A DNA stretch of 64,000 bases from Mycobacterium sp. E1214 (GCF_001666755.1 NZ_LZJC01000048.1:16571-80570); one strand, 5' to 3'. Shown: positions 53,911 to 63,760, counted from the stretch's first letter. The notes: generated from the sequence alone by a model not told the origin. Numbers and translations are program-made.

Positions 53911-55059
53911 CTAGTGGCCGCAGGCGGGGCTGCGACCCTTCATCGCCGCCACCCGGCCGAGGGACTCGTCGACCCGCTGGGCCGACAGGTCGCCCGCGGC
54001 GACCGCCTGCTGCAGCCGGTCCAAAACGGCGGGCACCTCGTCGGTGGTGACCCACAGCGCGATATCCGTGCCGGCCTGCAGGGTGCGCAGCACCGCCTCG
54101 GCGACCCCGAACCGGTCGGAGATCGCGGCCATGCTGGACAGGTCGTCACTGAACACCGGCCCGGTGAACGGTGGGCCGCCGTAACCGACGCCGTCGCGCA
54201 GCAGCTGCACGGCCTTGGGGCTCAGGCTGGCCGGGTCGGTGCCGGTGAGTTCCGGGACCTGCAGGTGGCCGACCATGACCGCGACCGGCGTGGCCTTCAC
54301 CAGCGTCCGGTAGGGCACCAGGTCGCTGCCCTGCAGGGCGCTCAGCGGCGGCGTCACGACGCCGCCGGTGTGCGAGTCACCCGAGCCGTGGCCGTGACCG
54401 GGGAAGTGTTTGAGCACCGGCAGCAGCCCCCCGTCGCGCAGGCCCTGCGCGTAGGCGCCGGCGTACTCGGTGACCTGCTGCGGGTCGTTGCCGAACGAGC
54501 GGTCGCCGATGACGCTGTCGTCGGGTTCGTCGCTGACGTCGACGACCGGGGCGAAATCGACGGTGATGCCCAGGTCACGCATCTTCTTGGCGCGGGCCGC
54601 CGCCAGGTCGTGCACCTGTGCGGGCGTTTGGGTCTGCGCGAGCTGCCGCGCCGAGGGCGCCGCCCCGATCAGCGACTTCAGCCGCGACACCCGGCCGCCC
54701 TCTTCGTCGACGCTGACGGCCAGCGGTAGCGGCCCCGCCTTGGCCGCGATGTCGGCCAGCGGCCCGTTGAACAGCGACAGGTCCGTCCAGCTGCCGATGA
54801 AGATGCCGCCGACGTGCTGGCCGGTGACGACGGCGCGCGCGTCGTCGGCGTTCTTCACGCCCACCATCAGCAGTTGGGCCAGCTTGTCGCGCAGCGGCAG
54901 CGCGCCCAGGTCGCCGCAAGCCGGGGGCGCCGGCGCGGCAGCCGGCCTGCTCGACGGGGCCGACGACGCGGGTGGCCGCGCGTGGTGCCCGCAGCCTGTC
55001 AAGCCCGCCAGCAAGCCCGTCGCGGCGGCGAGCACCGCCAGGGCGCGCGAGAATGCCAT
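53911..55059 (-). CDS. lpqI: Beta-N-acetylglucosaminidase lipoprotein LpqI
   Basis: 382 residues. The signal peptide ends in a lipobox (LAGLTGC, Cys 23), so it is a surface lipoprotein. The GH3/NagZ domain has DEEGGRVSRLK, LKHFPGHGHGSGDSHTG with the catalytic Asp-His dyad, and FSDDLSSMAA with the nucleophile. It trims N-acetylglucosamine from peptidoglycan fragments in cell-wall recycling. M. tuberculosis LpqI (Rv0237) is the counterpart. Confidence 0.95.
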   Translation of the reverse strand: MAFSRALAVLAAATGLLAGLTGCGHHARPPASSAPSSRPAAAPAPPACGDLGALPLRDKLAQLLMVGVKNADDARAVVTGQHVGGIFIGSWTDLSLFNGPLADIAAKAGPLPLAVSVDEEGGRVSRLKSLIGAAPSARQLAQTQTPAQVHDLAAARAKKMRDLGITVDFAPVVDVSDEPDDSVIGDRSFGNDPQQVTEYAGAYAQGLRDGGLLPVLKHFPGHGHGSGDSHTGGVVTPPLSALQGSDLVPYRTLVKATPVAVMVGHLQVPELTGTDPASLSPKAVQLLRDGVGYGGPPFTGPVFSDDLSSMAAISDRFGVAEAVLRTLQAGTDIALWVTTDEVPAVLDRLQQAVAAGDLSAQRVDESLGRVAAMKGRSPACGH

Positions 55060-55168
55060 CGGGCCATGCTGTCAGGCGTGCGTTTCGTTCCCGGCGCCAG
55101 GGGGGATCAGCGGTACGTTGCTGATCAGGGGGCCAGCGAGTTCAACGGCTGGCAGGGAGGAGCCCGCG

Positions 55169-55372
55169 ATGGCCGGTTTCACCCTGGCCGCTACGGCCAG
55201 TGTCGCGGCGGGGCTGGTGTTGGGGGTCGCCGCGACCTTCGGGGTCACGCTGGCCGCGGAGAGCTACGCAGACCACGGCCCCGCGCCGGCGCAGAGCGCG
55301 CCGCGGCCGGCCGGCCCCAGCGTGGTGCAGTACGGCGACCGGTGCATCCACGGGCACTGTCTGCACTGGTGA
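55169..55372 (+). CDS. DUF2613-family small secreted protein, first copy
   Basis: 67 residues. The N-terminal hydrophobic helix LAATASVAAGLVLGVAATFG matches DUF2613 (Rv0236A family), with the conserved VVQYGDRCIHGHC end. It differs from the second copy by a longer His/Cys C-terminus (CIHGHCLHW), which could bind metal. Function unknown; a membrane- or wall-associated small protein is likely. ATG 55169 has GGAGG upstream. Confidence 0.8.
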   Translation: MAGFTLAATASVAAGLVLGVAATFGVTLAAESYADHGPAPAQSAPRPAGPSVVQYGDRCIHGHCLHW

Positions 55373-55482
55373 CGCGCGGGCCGGGCGGCCCGCCGCCGTT
55401 CTGCTAGGTTGAGGCGAGATGGCCTTCCCTTCGAAGGCCCCTGAAAGTCCACCGCCCGCACCGCAAGCCCGAGGAGCCGTCG

Positions 55483-55656
55483 ATGAACCGGATCGTTGCG
55501 CCCGCCGCCGCGAGCGTGGTGGTTGGTCTGCTGCTGGGCGCGGCCGCGATCTTCGGGATCACGTTGATGGTGCAGCAGGACACGAAGCCGCCACTTCCCG
55601 GGGGCGATCCGCAGTCGTCAGTGCTCAACCGGGTCGAGTACGGCAACCGTAGCTAG
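55483..55656 (+). CDS. DUF2613-family small secreted protein, Rv0236A-like
   Basis: 57 residues, the exact length of M. tuberculosis Rv0236A, MNRIVAPAAASVVVGLLLGA and ending SSVLNRVEYGNRS. One hydrophobic helix near the N-terminus then a short polar tail. The ribosome site (GAGGAG) is seven bases upstream. It is a paralogue of the frame at 55169-55372, 110 bases upstream, and precedes aftD. A short hairpin (GGCCTTC/GAAGGCC, 55421-55439) separates the two. Confidence 0.88.
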   Translation: MNRIVAPAAASVVVGLLLGAAAIFGITLMVQQDTKPPLPGGDPQSSVLNRVEYGNRS

Positions 55657-55786
55657 CGGCCAGGCCGGGCGCAGCGGATCACCGCCACACTCTTCACGGC
55701 CGCGGGCGGGGTCGGCGCCGATCTCGGGTTCCACGGCTGCGCCCCTGCCGCGACGGTGCCTGTGGCTGGTCGGGGCGATCGCCTGC

Positions 55787-58700
55787 GTGCTGACGTTCGC
55801 GCAGTCTCCCGGCCGGATCTCCCCCGACACCAAGCTCGACCTCACCGCGAATCCGCTGCGGTTCCTCGCCCGGGCGACGAACCTGTGGAACAGCGAGCTG
55901 CCGTTCGGGCAGGCCCAGAACCAGGCCTACGGGTATCTGTTTCCGCACGGCGCCTTCTTCCTGGCGGGCCACGCCGTGGGCATGCCGGGGTGGGTGACGC
56001 AGCGCCTGTGGTGGGCTTTGCTGCTCACCGCCGGCTTCTGGGGCCTGCTGCGGGTCGCCGAGGCGTTGCGGATCGGCAGCACGCCCGCCCGGGTGATCGC
56101 CGCCGCCGCGTTCGCGTTCTCGCCGCGGGTGCTCACCACGCTCGGGTCGATATCCTCGGAGACCCTGCCGATGATGCTCGCGCCCTGGGTGCTGCTGCCG
56201 ACCATCCTGGCGCTGCAGGGGTCGACCACCAGGTCGGTGCGCGGGTTCGCCGGCCGGGCCGGGCTGGCCGTGGCGTTGATGGGCGCGGTCAACGCGATCG
56301 CCACGCTGGCCGGCTGCCTGCCCGCGGTCATCTGGTGGGCGTGCCACCGGCCTAACCGGTTGTGGTGGCGCTACACCGGCTGGTGGCTGGTGTCGCTGTT
56401 GCTGGCGACGCTGTGGTGGGTGGTGGCGTTGGCGATGCTGCGCACGATCAGCCCGCCGTTCCTCGACTTCATCGAGTCCTCCGGGGTGACCACGCAGTGG
56501 TCGTCGCTGGTCGAGACCCTGCGCGGCACCGACAGTTGGACGCCCTTCGTCGCCCCGACCGCCACGGCGGGTTCGCCGTCGGTGACGGGGTCGGCCGCCG
56601 TCCTGGGCACCTGCCTGGTCGCGGCGGCCGGGTTGGCCGGCCTGGCCAGCGGCGGCATGCCCGCCCGTGGGCGGTTGGTGACCATGCTGATGCTGGGAGT
56701 GGCGTTGCTGGCCGCGGGCTACAGCGGCGGGCTGGGCTCGCCGGTGGCCCACCAGGTGCAGTATTTCCTGGACGCCGCCGGCGCGCCGCTGCGCAACGTG
56801 CACAAGCTCGAATCGGTGATCAGGATCCCCATCGTGTTGGGCCTGGCGCAGCTGCTGGGTCGCGTCCCGCTGCCCGGTGCGGGCCCGACGATGGCGTGGC
56901 TGCGGGCGTTCGCCCACCCCGAGCGGGACAAACGGGTGGCGGTGGTTGTCGTCATCCTGACCGCGCTGGGGGTCAGCACGTCGCTGGCCTGGACGGGCCG
57001 GCTGACCCCGCCCGGCACGTTCACCGCGATCCCGCGGTACTGGCAGGACGCCGCCGACTGGCTCACCGAGCACAACAAGGCGACGCCGCAGCCCGGCCGG
57101 GTGCTGGTGGTTCCCGGGGCCCCGTTCGCCACCCAGGTGTGGGGCACCAGCCACGACGAGCCGTTGCAGGTCCTCGGCGACAGCCCCTGGGGGGTGCGCG
57201 ATTCGATCCCGCTGACCCCGCCGCAGACCATCCGCGCCCTGGATTCGGTGCAACGTTTGTTCGCGGCGGGACGCCCGTCGCCTGGGCTCGCCGATACTCT
57301 TGCCCGCCAAGGCATTTCGTATCTCGCGGTGCGCAACGACCTGGATCCGGACACGTCGCGCTCGGCCCGCCCGATCCTGGTGCACCGCGCCGTCGAGGGC
57401 TCGCCGGGGCTGCGGAAGGTGGCGCAGTTCGGCGACCCGGTCGGGCCCGGGACGCTGGCGGGTTTCGTCACCGACAGCGGGTTGCGGCCGCGCTTCCCGG
57501 CGGTGGAGATCTACGCCGTCGAACCCCCCGACAGCCGCAATCCCGGCGCGCCGTATCTCGTGGACACCGACGCGCTGACGCGGGTCGACGGCGGGCCGGA
57601 AGTGCTGTTGCGCCTCGACGAGCGCCGCCGACTGCTTGGCCGGGCATCCCTGGGCCCGGTGCTGTTGACGGCCGACGCGCGTGGCGCCGACCTGCCGGCG
57701 CCGGCGGTGACGGTGACCGACACCCCGGTGGCGCGTGAGACCGATTACGGCCGGGTGGACCAACATTCGTCGGCCGTCCGCTCGCCCGGCGACGCGCGGC
57801 ACACCTACAACCGGGTGCCCGACTACCCGGTGCCCGGCGCGGATCCCGTCAACGGCGCCTGGACGGGCGGCCGCATCACGGTGTCGAGTTCGTCGTCGGA
57901 CTCCACCGCGATGCCCGACGTCGCGCCGGCGACCGCCCCGACGGCGGCCGTCGACGGGGACCCCGCCACGGCGTGGGTGTCCAACTCGCTGCAGTCGGCC
58001 GTCGGGCAGTGGCTGCGCATCGATTTCGACCATCCGGTGACCAACGCTGCGATCACCCTGACACCCAGCGCGACGGCCGTCGGGGCCCAGGTGCGCCGCA
58101 TCCTCGTCGAAACCGCCACGGGCAGCACCACGTTGCGCTTCGACGAGCCGGGCAAACCGCTCGTCGCGGCGTTGCCCTACGGCGAGACGCCGTGGGTGCG
58201 GATCACCGCCGCCGCCACCGACGACGGCTCACCGGGCGTGCAGTTCGGCATCACCGACCTGGCGATCACCCAGTTCGACGCGTCCGGGTTCGCACACCAC
58301 GTCGATCTGCGGCACACCGTCGAAGTGCCCGGCCCCCCAACGGGTTCCGCCGTCGCCCGCTGGGACCTGGGATCGGAACTGCTCGGCAGGCCCGGCTGCG
58401 CCCCGGCGCCCGACGGGGTGCGGTGCGCGTCGTCGATGGCGTTGACGGCCGAGGAACCGGTGAACTTCAGCCGAACGCTGACCGTCCCGGCACCGACGTC
58501 GGTGACCCCGGTGTTGTGGGTGCGACCCCGTCAGGGCCCGAAGCTCGCCGACCTGATCGCCGAACCCAACACCGTTCGCGCACAAGGGGACTCGGACCTC
58601 ATCGACGTCCTCGGATCGGCCTACGCGGCGACGGACGGCGATCCGTCCACCGCGTGGACGGCGCCGCAGCGGGTGGTGCAGCACAAGACACCACCCACGC

Positions 58701-59974
58701 TGACACTCACCCTGCCGCACCCCACCGTGGTGTCGGCGCTGCGGTTGGCGCCCAGCAGGTCGGTGCTGCCCGCCCACCCCACCATGGTCGCCGTCAACCT
58801 CGGCGACGGCCCGCAGGTCGCGCCGCTACCGGCCGATCGCGACGGCAGCCCCCAAACGGTGCCCGTGCGCCCGCGGCTGACCGACACCGTGACCATCAGC
58901 TTGCTCGACTGGGAAGACATCATCGACCGCAACGCGTTGGGGTTCGATCAGCTCAAGCCGCCGGGGCTGGCCGAGGTGGCGGTGCTCGGCGCCGACGGCG
59001 CCCCGATCGCGCCGATCGACGCCGCCCGCAACCGCCTTCGCCGGGTGGACCTCGGCTGTGACGGACCAGTGCAGGGCCCGGTAATCGCCGTTGCCGGCCG
59101 CTTCCTGCACACCTCGATCCACACCACCGCAGGCGCCCTGCTCGACGGCGACCCCGTCGCGGCGGTGCCCTGCGAGCGGGACCCGATCGCGTTGCCCGCG
59201 GGCAAGCAGGAGCTGTTGATCAGCCCCGGTGCCCAGTTCGTCGTCGACGGTGTCGAGCTGTCCACCCCTTCCGTTAGCGAAATACATTCTGGCGCGGTGG
59301 TTCCCACGTGGCAGGAGTGGGGCCCCGCCCGGCGCGTGGTGCGGGCCGGGCCGTCGCCCACCTCCCGGGTGCTGGTGATCCCGGAAAGCAGCAACCCCGG
59401 CTGGGTGGCGCGCACCAGCGCGGGCGCCCGGCTGACGCCGGTGGCGGTCAACGGATGGCAGCAGGGCTGGGTGGTCCCGGCGGGCGACCCGGGCACCATC
59501 ACGCTGACCTTCGCCTCCAACGGGCTCTACCGCGCCGGCCTGGCGGTCGGCCTGGCGCTGCTGCCTCTGCTGACCCTGCTGGCGTTCTGGCGCACCCGTC
59601 GCAAGGGAGACGACCCCATGCCAGCGCCGGCGCGACCGTGGCGGCCCGGCGCCTGGGCCGCGGTCGCGGCCGTGGGCGCCGCCGCGGTGATCGCCGGCGT
59701 GGCCGGGGCCGCCGTGGTCGGTGGCGCGCTGGCCGTGCGGTATTGGCGGCGCGGCCACCGCGTGGACCGGGCCACCCTCGTGGTCAGCGCCGCGGGCCTG
59801 ATCCTGGCCGGCGCCGCGCTGTCGCGGCAGCCCTGGCGGTCCGTCGACGGCTACGCCGGTCACTCGGCGACGGTGCAGCTGTTGGCGCTGCTGTCGCTGG
59901 CTGCCGTGGCCGCCCGCGCCGTCGTCCCGCACGACGCGGCGGCCGATCCCGGCGCGGCGTCGCCGGACCGGTAA
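55787..59974 (+). CDS. aftD: Arabinofuranosyltransferase AftD
   Basis: At least 1395 residues. The N-terminal half is a polytopic GT-C membrane enzyme (GQAQNQAYGYLFPHGAFFLA, WWALLLTAGFWGLLRVAEAL, with DTKLDLTANPLRFLARATN near the start). The middle and end hold extracytoplasmic carbohydrate-binding (discoidin-type) modules and a final pair of helices before AALSRQPWRSVDGYAGHS. It adds arabinofuranose to arabinogalactan and lipoarabinomannan; M. tuberculosis AftD (Rv0236c) is the counterpart. The annotated GTG at 55787 lies inside the first membrane segment; the open frame continues upstream without any ATG, GTG or TTG, so the true start is uncertain (see findings). Confidence 0.93.
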   Translation: MLTFAQSPGRISPDTKLDLTANPLRFLARATNLWNSELPFGQAQNQAYGYLFPHGAFFLAGHAVGMPGWVTQRLWWALLLTAGFWGLLRVAEALRIGSTPARVIAAAAFAFSPRVLTTLGSISSETLPMMLAPWVLLPTILALQGSTTRSVRGFAGRAGLAVALMGAVNAIATLAGCLPAVIWWACHRPNRLWWRYTGWWLVSLLLATLWWVVALAMLRTISPPFLDFIESSGVTTQWSSLVETLRGTDSWTPFVAPTATAGSPSVTGSAAVLGTCLVAAAGLAGLASGGMPARGRLVTMLMLGVALLAAGYSGGLGSPVAHQVQYFLDAAGAPLRNVHKLESVIRIPIVLGLAQLLGRVPLPGAGPTMAWLRAFAHPERDKRVAVVVVILTALGVSTSLAWTGRLTPPGTFTAIPRYWQDAADWLTEHNKATPQPGRVLVVPGAPFATQVWGTSHDEPLQVLGDSPWGVRDSIPLTPPQTIRALDSVQRLFAAGRPSPGLADTLARQGISYLAVRNDLDPDTSRSARPILVHRAVEGSPGLRKVAQFGDPVGPGTLAGFVTDSGLRPRFPAVEIYAVEPPDSRNPGAPYLVDTDALTRVDGGPEVLLRLDERRRLLGRASLGPVLLTADARGADLPAPAVTVTDTPVARETDYGRVDQHSSAVRSPGDARHTYNRVPDYPVPGADPVNGAWTGGRITVSSSSSDSTAMPDVAPATAPTAAVDGDPATAWVSNSLQSAVGQWLRIDFDHPVTNAAITLTPSATAVGAQVRRILVETATGSTTLRFDEPGKPLVAALPYGETPWVRITAAATDDGSPGVQFGITDLAITQFDASGFAHHVDLRHTVEVPGPPTGSAVARWDLGSELLGRPGCAPAPDGVRCASSMALTAEEPVNFSRTLTVPAPTSVTPVLWVRPRQGPKLADLIAEPNTVRAQGDSDLIDVLGSAYAATDGDPSTAWTAPQRVVQHKTPPTLTLTLPHPTVVSALRLAPSRSVLPAHPTMVAVNLGDGPQVAPLPADRDGSPQTVPVRPRLTDTVTISLLDWEDIIDRNALGFDQLKPPGLAEVAVLGADGAPIAPIDAARNRLRRVDLGCDGPVQGPVIAVAGRFLHTSIHTTAGALLDGDPVAAVPCERDPIALPAGKQELLISPGAQFVVDGVELSTPSVSEIHSGAVVPTWQEWGPARRVVRAGPSPTSRVLVIPESSNPGWVARTSAGARLTPVAVNGWQQGWVVPAGDPGTITLTFASNGLYRAGLAVGLALLPLLTLLAFWRTRRKGDDPMPAPARPWRPGAWAAVAAVGAAAVIAGVAGAAVVGGALAVRYWRRGHRVDRATLVVSAAGLILAGAALSRQPWRSVDGYAGHSATVQLLALLSLAAVAARAVVPHDAAADPGAASPDR

Positions 59975-59990
59975 CCGGCCGGTTTACCGG
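59968..59990. repeat. Near-perfect 23-bp palindrome over the aftD stop
   Basis: Positions 59968-59990 have arms CCGGTAA and TTTACCGG around ACCGGCCGGT; the aftD TAA lies inside. It could fold as an RNA hairpin at the gene end. No T-tract follows. Confidence 0.55.
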
Positions 59991-60047
59991 CGGCGGCATT
60001 GGATATGCGAGTGGATGACAGCGCCGATCCACCAAGGAGGCCCGGCC

Positions 60048-61502
60048 ATGACCTGGTTGTCCGCGCCGGAGTACTGGCTGGGCAGGCTGGTGCTCCAGCG
60101 CGGCGTCGCGGTGGTCTACCTGCTGGCGTTCGTCGCCGCCGCCACGCAATTCCGGGCGCTGATCGGCCGCGACGGCATCCTGCCCGTGCCACGATTCCTG
60201 GCGACGCAGTCGTTTTGGCGGGCGCCGAGCCTGTTTCAGGTGCACTACAGCGATCGGCTGTTCGCGACCGTCGCCTGGTGCGGCGCGGCGTTGTCGGCGG
60301 CCATGGTCGCCGGCGCGGCCGACGCGGTGCCGCTTGCGGTGTCGATGGGCATGTGGCTGACGCTGTGGGCGCTGTACCTGTCGATCGTCAACGTGGGGCA
60401 GACGTGGTACGCCTTTGGCTGGGAGTCGCTGCTGCTGGAGACCGGATTCTTGATGATCTTCTTGGGCAACGGCGACGTCGCGCCGCCCGTGCTGACGCTC
60501 TGGATGGTGCGGTTGCTGCTGTTCCGCGTCGAATTCGGGGCGGGCCTGATCAAGTTGCGCGGCGACGCGTGCTGGCGCGATTTGACCTGCCTGTACTACC
60601 ACCACGAGACGCAGCCGATGCCCGGGCCGCTCAGCTGGTTCTTCCACCACCTGCCCAAGCCGCTGCACCGCATCGAGGCGGCGGGTAACCACTTGTCGCA
60701 ACTCGTGGTGCCGTTCGGCTTGTTCGCGCCGCAACCCGTGGCCAGCGTGGCGGCGGCGATCATCGCGGTCACCCAGCTGTGGCTGGTCGCCTCGGGCAAC
60801 TTCGCGTGGCTCAACTGGGTGACGATCCTGCTGGCTTGCAGCGCCATCGACGACGCGTCGGTCAATGCGGTGCTGCCCGGGTCGGTGCACCTCGCGCAGC
60901 CGGTGTGGCCGGTAGCGCCGACGTGGTTGGCCGCGCTGGTGGCCGCGGTCGCGGCGGCGGTGCTGGTGCTCAACTACTGGCCGGTGCGCAACATGCTCTC
61001 CTCGCGACAGCGGATGAACATGTCCTTCAATGCCTTTCATCTGGTAAACACGTACGGGGCGTTCGGCAGCGTCGGACGCATCCGTCACGAGGTGGTGATC
61101 GAGGGCACCGCCGACGCGGACCTGACCGACCGCACGGTCTGGGGGGAATACGAATTCAAGGGCAAACCGGGGTCGGTACGCCGACTCCCACGTCAGTGGG
61201 CGCCGTACCACCTGCGCCTGGACTGGCTGATGTGGTTCGCCGCCCTGTCACCGGGATACGCGCAGCCATGGCTGCTGCCGTTCCTGCGGCGGCTGTTGCA
61301 CAACGACCCCGCGACGTTGAAGCTGTTGCGGCGCAATCCGTTCCCGGACGCGCCGCCGCGCCACGTCCGCGCGCAGCTGTACCGCTACCGCTTCACCACG
61401 CCGTCCGAACTGCGCCGCGAGGGCACCTGGTGGCACCGCGACCTGATCGGCACCTACGTCCCACCGGTGTCCTTGCCCGCGGCGACAATCCGGCACGGCT
61501 GA
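60048..61502 (+). CDS. Lipase-maturation-factor-like membrane protein, Rv0235c-like
   Basis: 484 residues with about eight to nine membrane helices in the first 330, then a C-terminal domain (VEEF-type: EVVIEGTADADLTDRTVWGEYEFKG then RRLPRQWAPYHLRLDW). This matches the LMF1-type family: WESLLLETGFLMIF and RWLLFRVEFGAGLIKLRGD-like text (RLLLFRVEFGAGLIK). M. tuberculosis Rv0235c is the counterpart. Function in bacteria is unknown. AAGGAGG seven bases before ATG 60048 sets the start. Confidence 0.85.
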   Translation: MTWLSAPEYWLGRLVLQRGVAVVYLLAFVAAATQFRALIGRDGILPVPRFLATQSFWRAPSLFQVHYSDRLFATVAWCGAALSAAMVAGAADAVPLAVSMGMWLTLWALYLSIVNVGQTWYAFGWESLLLETGFLMIFLGNGDVAPPVLTLWMVRLLLFRVEFGAGLIKLRGDACWRDLTCLYYHHETQPMPGPLSWFFHHLPKPLHRIEAAGNHLSQLVVPFGLFAPQPVASVAAAIIAVTQLWLVASGNFAWLNWVTILLACSAIDDASVNAVLPGSVHLAQPVWPVAPTWLAALVAAVAAAVLVLNYWPVRNMLSSRQRMNMSFNAFHLVNTYGAFGSVGRIRHEVVIEGTADADLTDRTVWGEYEFKGKPGSVRRLPRQWAPYHLRLDWLMWFAALSPGYAQPWLLPFLRRLLHNDPATLKLLRRNPFPDAPPRHVRAQLYRYRFTTPSELRREGTWWHRDLIGTYVPPVSLPAATIRHG

Positions 61503-61513
61503 GCACAACGACA

Positions 61514-62683
61514 TCAGGCGTTTTGGGCGACCCTTTGGTACGACTGCGCCCCGGTACCCGCCAGCTGGCCGCCCTCCACAATCAGGTATTCGGGGCGGAT
61601 GGGTCGGCCCGCGAACCAGCATTCCAGGATCTCGCGGGTGCCCGCGGCGTAGCGCGCCTGCGCGGACAGCGTCGTGCCCGAAACATGGGGCGTCATCGCG
61701 TTGTTCGGCATGGTGCGCCAGGGGTGGTCGGGCGGAGGCGGCTGCGGGTACCACACATCGCCGGCGTATCCGGCGAGCTGGCCGCTGCGCAGGGCAGCCG
61801 CAATCGCTTCCGGCACGGTCTCCTCACCGCGCGCGGTGTTGACGATGTAGGAGCCGCGCCGCATGGTCGCCAGCAGCTTCTCGTTGAACATCTGGCGCGT
61901 GGCCTCGTAGAGCGGAGAGTGGATCGAGACGATGTCGACGGCCCGGACGAGCGATTCGACGTCGGGGTGGAACGTCACGTTGAGTTCCCGCTCCACTTCC
62001 GGCGAGAGCCGGCGCGTGTCGGTGTAGTGCAGGTTGACGCCGAAGGGCGCCAACCGGCGCAACACAGCACGCCCGATCCGGCCGGCGGCGATCAGCCCGA
62101 CGTCCATGCCCTCGAGGTCGTAGGCGCGCTGCACGCAATCGGCGATGTTCCAGCCACCCTCGGTCGCCCATCGGTGCGAGGGCACGAAGTTGCGCACCAG
62201 CGCGAGGATCTGCAGCACCGTGTGCTCGGCCACGCTGATGCTGTTGCTGTAGGTGACCTCGGCGACGGTGATCCCGCGTTCCTGCGCCGCGTCCAGGTCG
62301 ACGTGGTCCGAGCCGATGCCGGCGGCCAACGCCAGCTTGAGATTGGGGGCCTTGGCGATGCGTTCCTTGGTGAGGTATGCGGGCCAGAAGGGTTGCGAGA
62401 TCACGATTTCGGCGTCGTGCAGCGCCCGCTCGAACTCCGAATCCGGGCCTTCCTTGTCCGAGGTGATCACCAGCTCGTGACCGCCGTCTTCGAAGAACTT
62501 CCGCAGGCCCAGCGCGCCGGAGACGCAGCCGAGCAATTCACCGGGGGTGAAGTCGATGGCCGCGGGGCTCGGCACGGTGCTGCCGTCGGGATAGCCGGCG
62601 ATGGCCGGGACGCTGTCGCGGGCGTACTCGGGAGGGTACCCGGTCACCGGGTCCGGATAGAGCACCATCACACACTTGGCCAT
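61514..62683 (-). CDS. fdh: NAD-dependent formate dehydrogenase
   Basis: 389 residues, very like the well-known metal-free formate dehydrogenase of M. vaccae/Pseudomonas. Characteristic strings: AIDFTPGELLGCVSGALGLR, QPFWPAYLT (97-105), Asn 147 in NSISVAEH, the Rossmann [25 protein letters not shown] and MTPHVSGTT with catalytic His. It oxidises formate to CO2 with NAD+, giving NADH or detoxifying formate. Some positions in the C-terminal region differ from the M. vaccae enzyme. In M. tuberculosis Rv0234c (gabD1) follows Rv0235c; here this gene takes that place. A LysR gene lies 126 bases upstream on the same strand. Confidence 0.93.
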   Translation of the reverse strand: MAKCVMVLYPDPVTGYPPEYARDSVPAIAGYPDGSTVPSPAAIDFTPGELLGCVSGALGLRKFFEDGGHELVITSDKEGPDSEFERALHDAEIVISQPFWPAYLTKERIAKAPNLKLALAAGIGSDHVDLDAAQERGITVAEVTYSNSISVAEHTVLQILALVRNFVPSHRWATEGGWNIADCVQRAYDLEGMDVGLIAAGRIGRAVLRRLAPFGVNLHYTDTRRLSPEVERELNVTFHPDVESLVRAVDIVSIHSPLYEATRQMFNEKLLATMRRGSYIVNTARGEETVPEAIAAALRSGQLAGYAGDVWYPQPPPPDHPWRTMPNNAMTPHVSGTTLSAQARYAAGTREILECWFAGRPIRPEYLIVEGGQLAGTGAQSYQRVAQNA

Positions 62684-62809
62684 TGAGCCTCTCCTCGCTC
62701 CGTCGTTGATTCACAACCACTTTCAGTCTGGTGACGGGGTCAGGTGGCCGTCCAAGACACTGTTCCGACCGGCCGATAGGCGGCACCGATCACCGCAGAC
62801 AGCGGTGGG

Positions 62810-63721
62810 TTATGAGGGTTCGTTGAGCGCGGCGCCGATGCGGGCGTCGAGCGCGGTCTGCCGCAGCGCGCGGGTCAGCAAGGAGCCCGGTTCGGCGCGA
62901 TTCGTCACCAGCGCGATGAGCGCCGTGACGGACGGGCTTCGCAACCGCAGCACGCTGACTCCCGCGGGTACGCCCAGGGTTTGGATCCAGGGTTGCGGGA
63001 CGATGCTGGCCCACCGGCCGGTGCGGACGTGCGCGAGCAACGCCACCACCGAGTCGGTCTCCAGCTGTGGGGTTACCTCGAGGCCCTGGGTGGCGAGGGC
63101 CTCGTCGATGACGCGGCGCCCCCGCATGCCGTCGGTGAGGAGGCACAACGGCAGTCGCACGACGTCGGCCCAGGCGATGGTCTCGTCATGGGCACCGAGC
63201 AGTTCGGGCGCGGCGATGAGTACGGGATGTTCGTGATACAGCGGGGTGACGAGCAGGTCGGCGGTGTCCTGCTGGTCGGGGTAGAGGATGCCGGCGTCCA
63301 ACTCGAAGCGGCGGACCCTGTCGACGATGCCCGCCGACCGCAAATTGACCTCGAGTTGCACGCGGACCAGCGGATGCGCGGCGCAGAACGGATCCGTCAG
63401 CAGCGCAACCGTTGTCGACGCCGCGGGAACCACTCCGAGCCGGAGCTCGCCGGTGAGCCCTGTGTGCAGGGCCGCGACTTCCTGCTTCAGGGCGTCGCGG
63501 TCGGCCAGGATGCGACGCGCCCAGGGCACCAGCCGCTCGCCTTCCGGTGTGAGGCCTTCGAACTTCTGCCCACGCCGGACTAGGGGAACCTTGAGTTCCT
63601 GCTCGAGTTTGCGGATCGCCTCCGACAGCGCCGGCTGCGACACGTAACACGCGCTGGCTGCCCGCGCGAAGTGACGCTCCTGCGCGAGGGCCACGAAGTA
63701 CTCCAGCTGGCGGAACAGCAT
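62810..63721 (-). CDS. LysR-type transcriptional regulator
   Basis: 303 residues. The N-terminal winged HTH is MLFRQLEYFVALAQERHFAR through SQPALSEAIRKLEQEL. The C-terminal effector domain has GELRLGVVPAASTTVALLTD. It is upstream of fdh in the same direction, so formate- or redox-responsive control of fdh is likely. ATG 63721 is the natural LysR start. A T-N11-A site was not pinned down in the 126-base gap. Confidence 0.88.
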   Translation of the reverse strand: MLFRQLEYFVALAQERHFARAASACYVSQPALSEAIRKLEQELKVPLVRRGQKFEGLTPEGERLVPWARRILADRDALKQEVAALHTGLTGELRLGVVPAASTTVALLTDPFCAAHPLVRVQLEVNLRSAGIVDRVRRFELDAGILYPDQQDTADLLVTPLYHEHPVLIAAPELLGAHDETIAWADVVRLPLCLLTDGMRGRRVIDEALATQGLEVTPQLETDSVVALLAHVRTGRWASIVPQPWIQTLGVPAGVSVLRLRSPSVTALIALVTNRAEPGSLLTRALRQTALDARIGAALNEPS

Positions 63722-63760
63722 GGCCTATTCGACCACGGGCCGGCCGCGGCTCGGCTGCCG

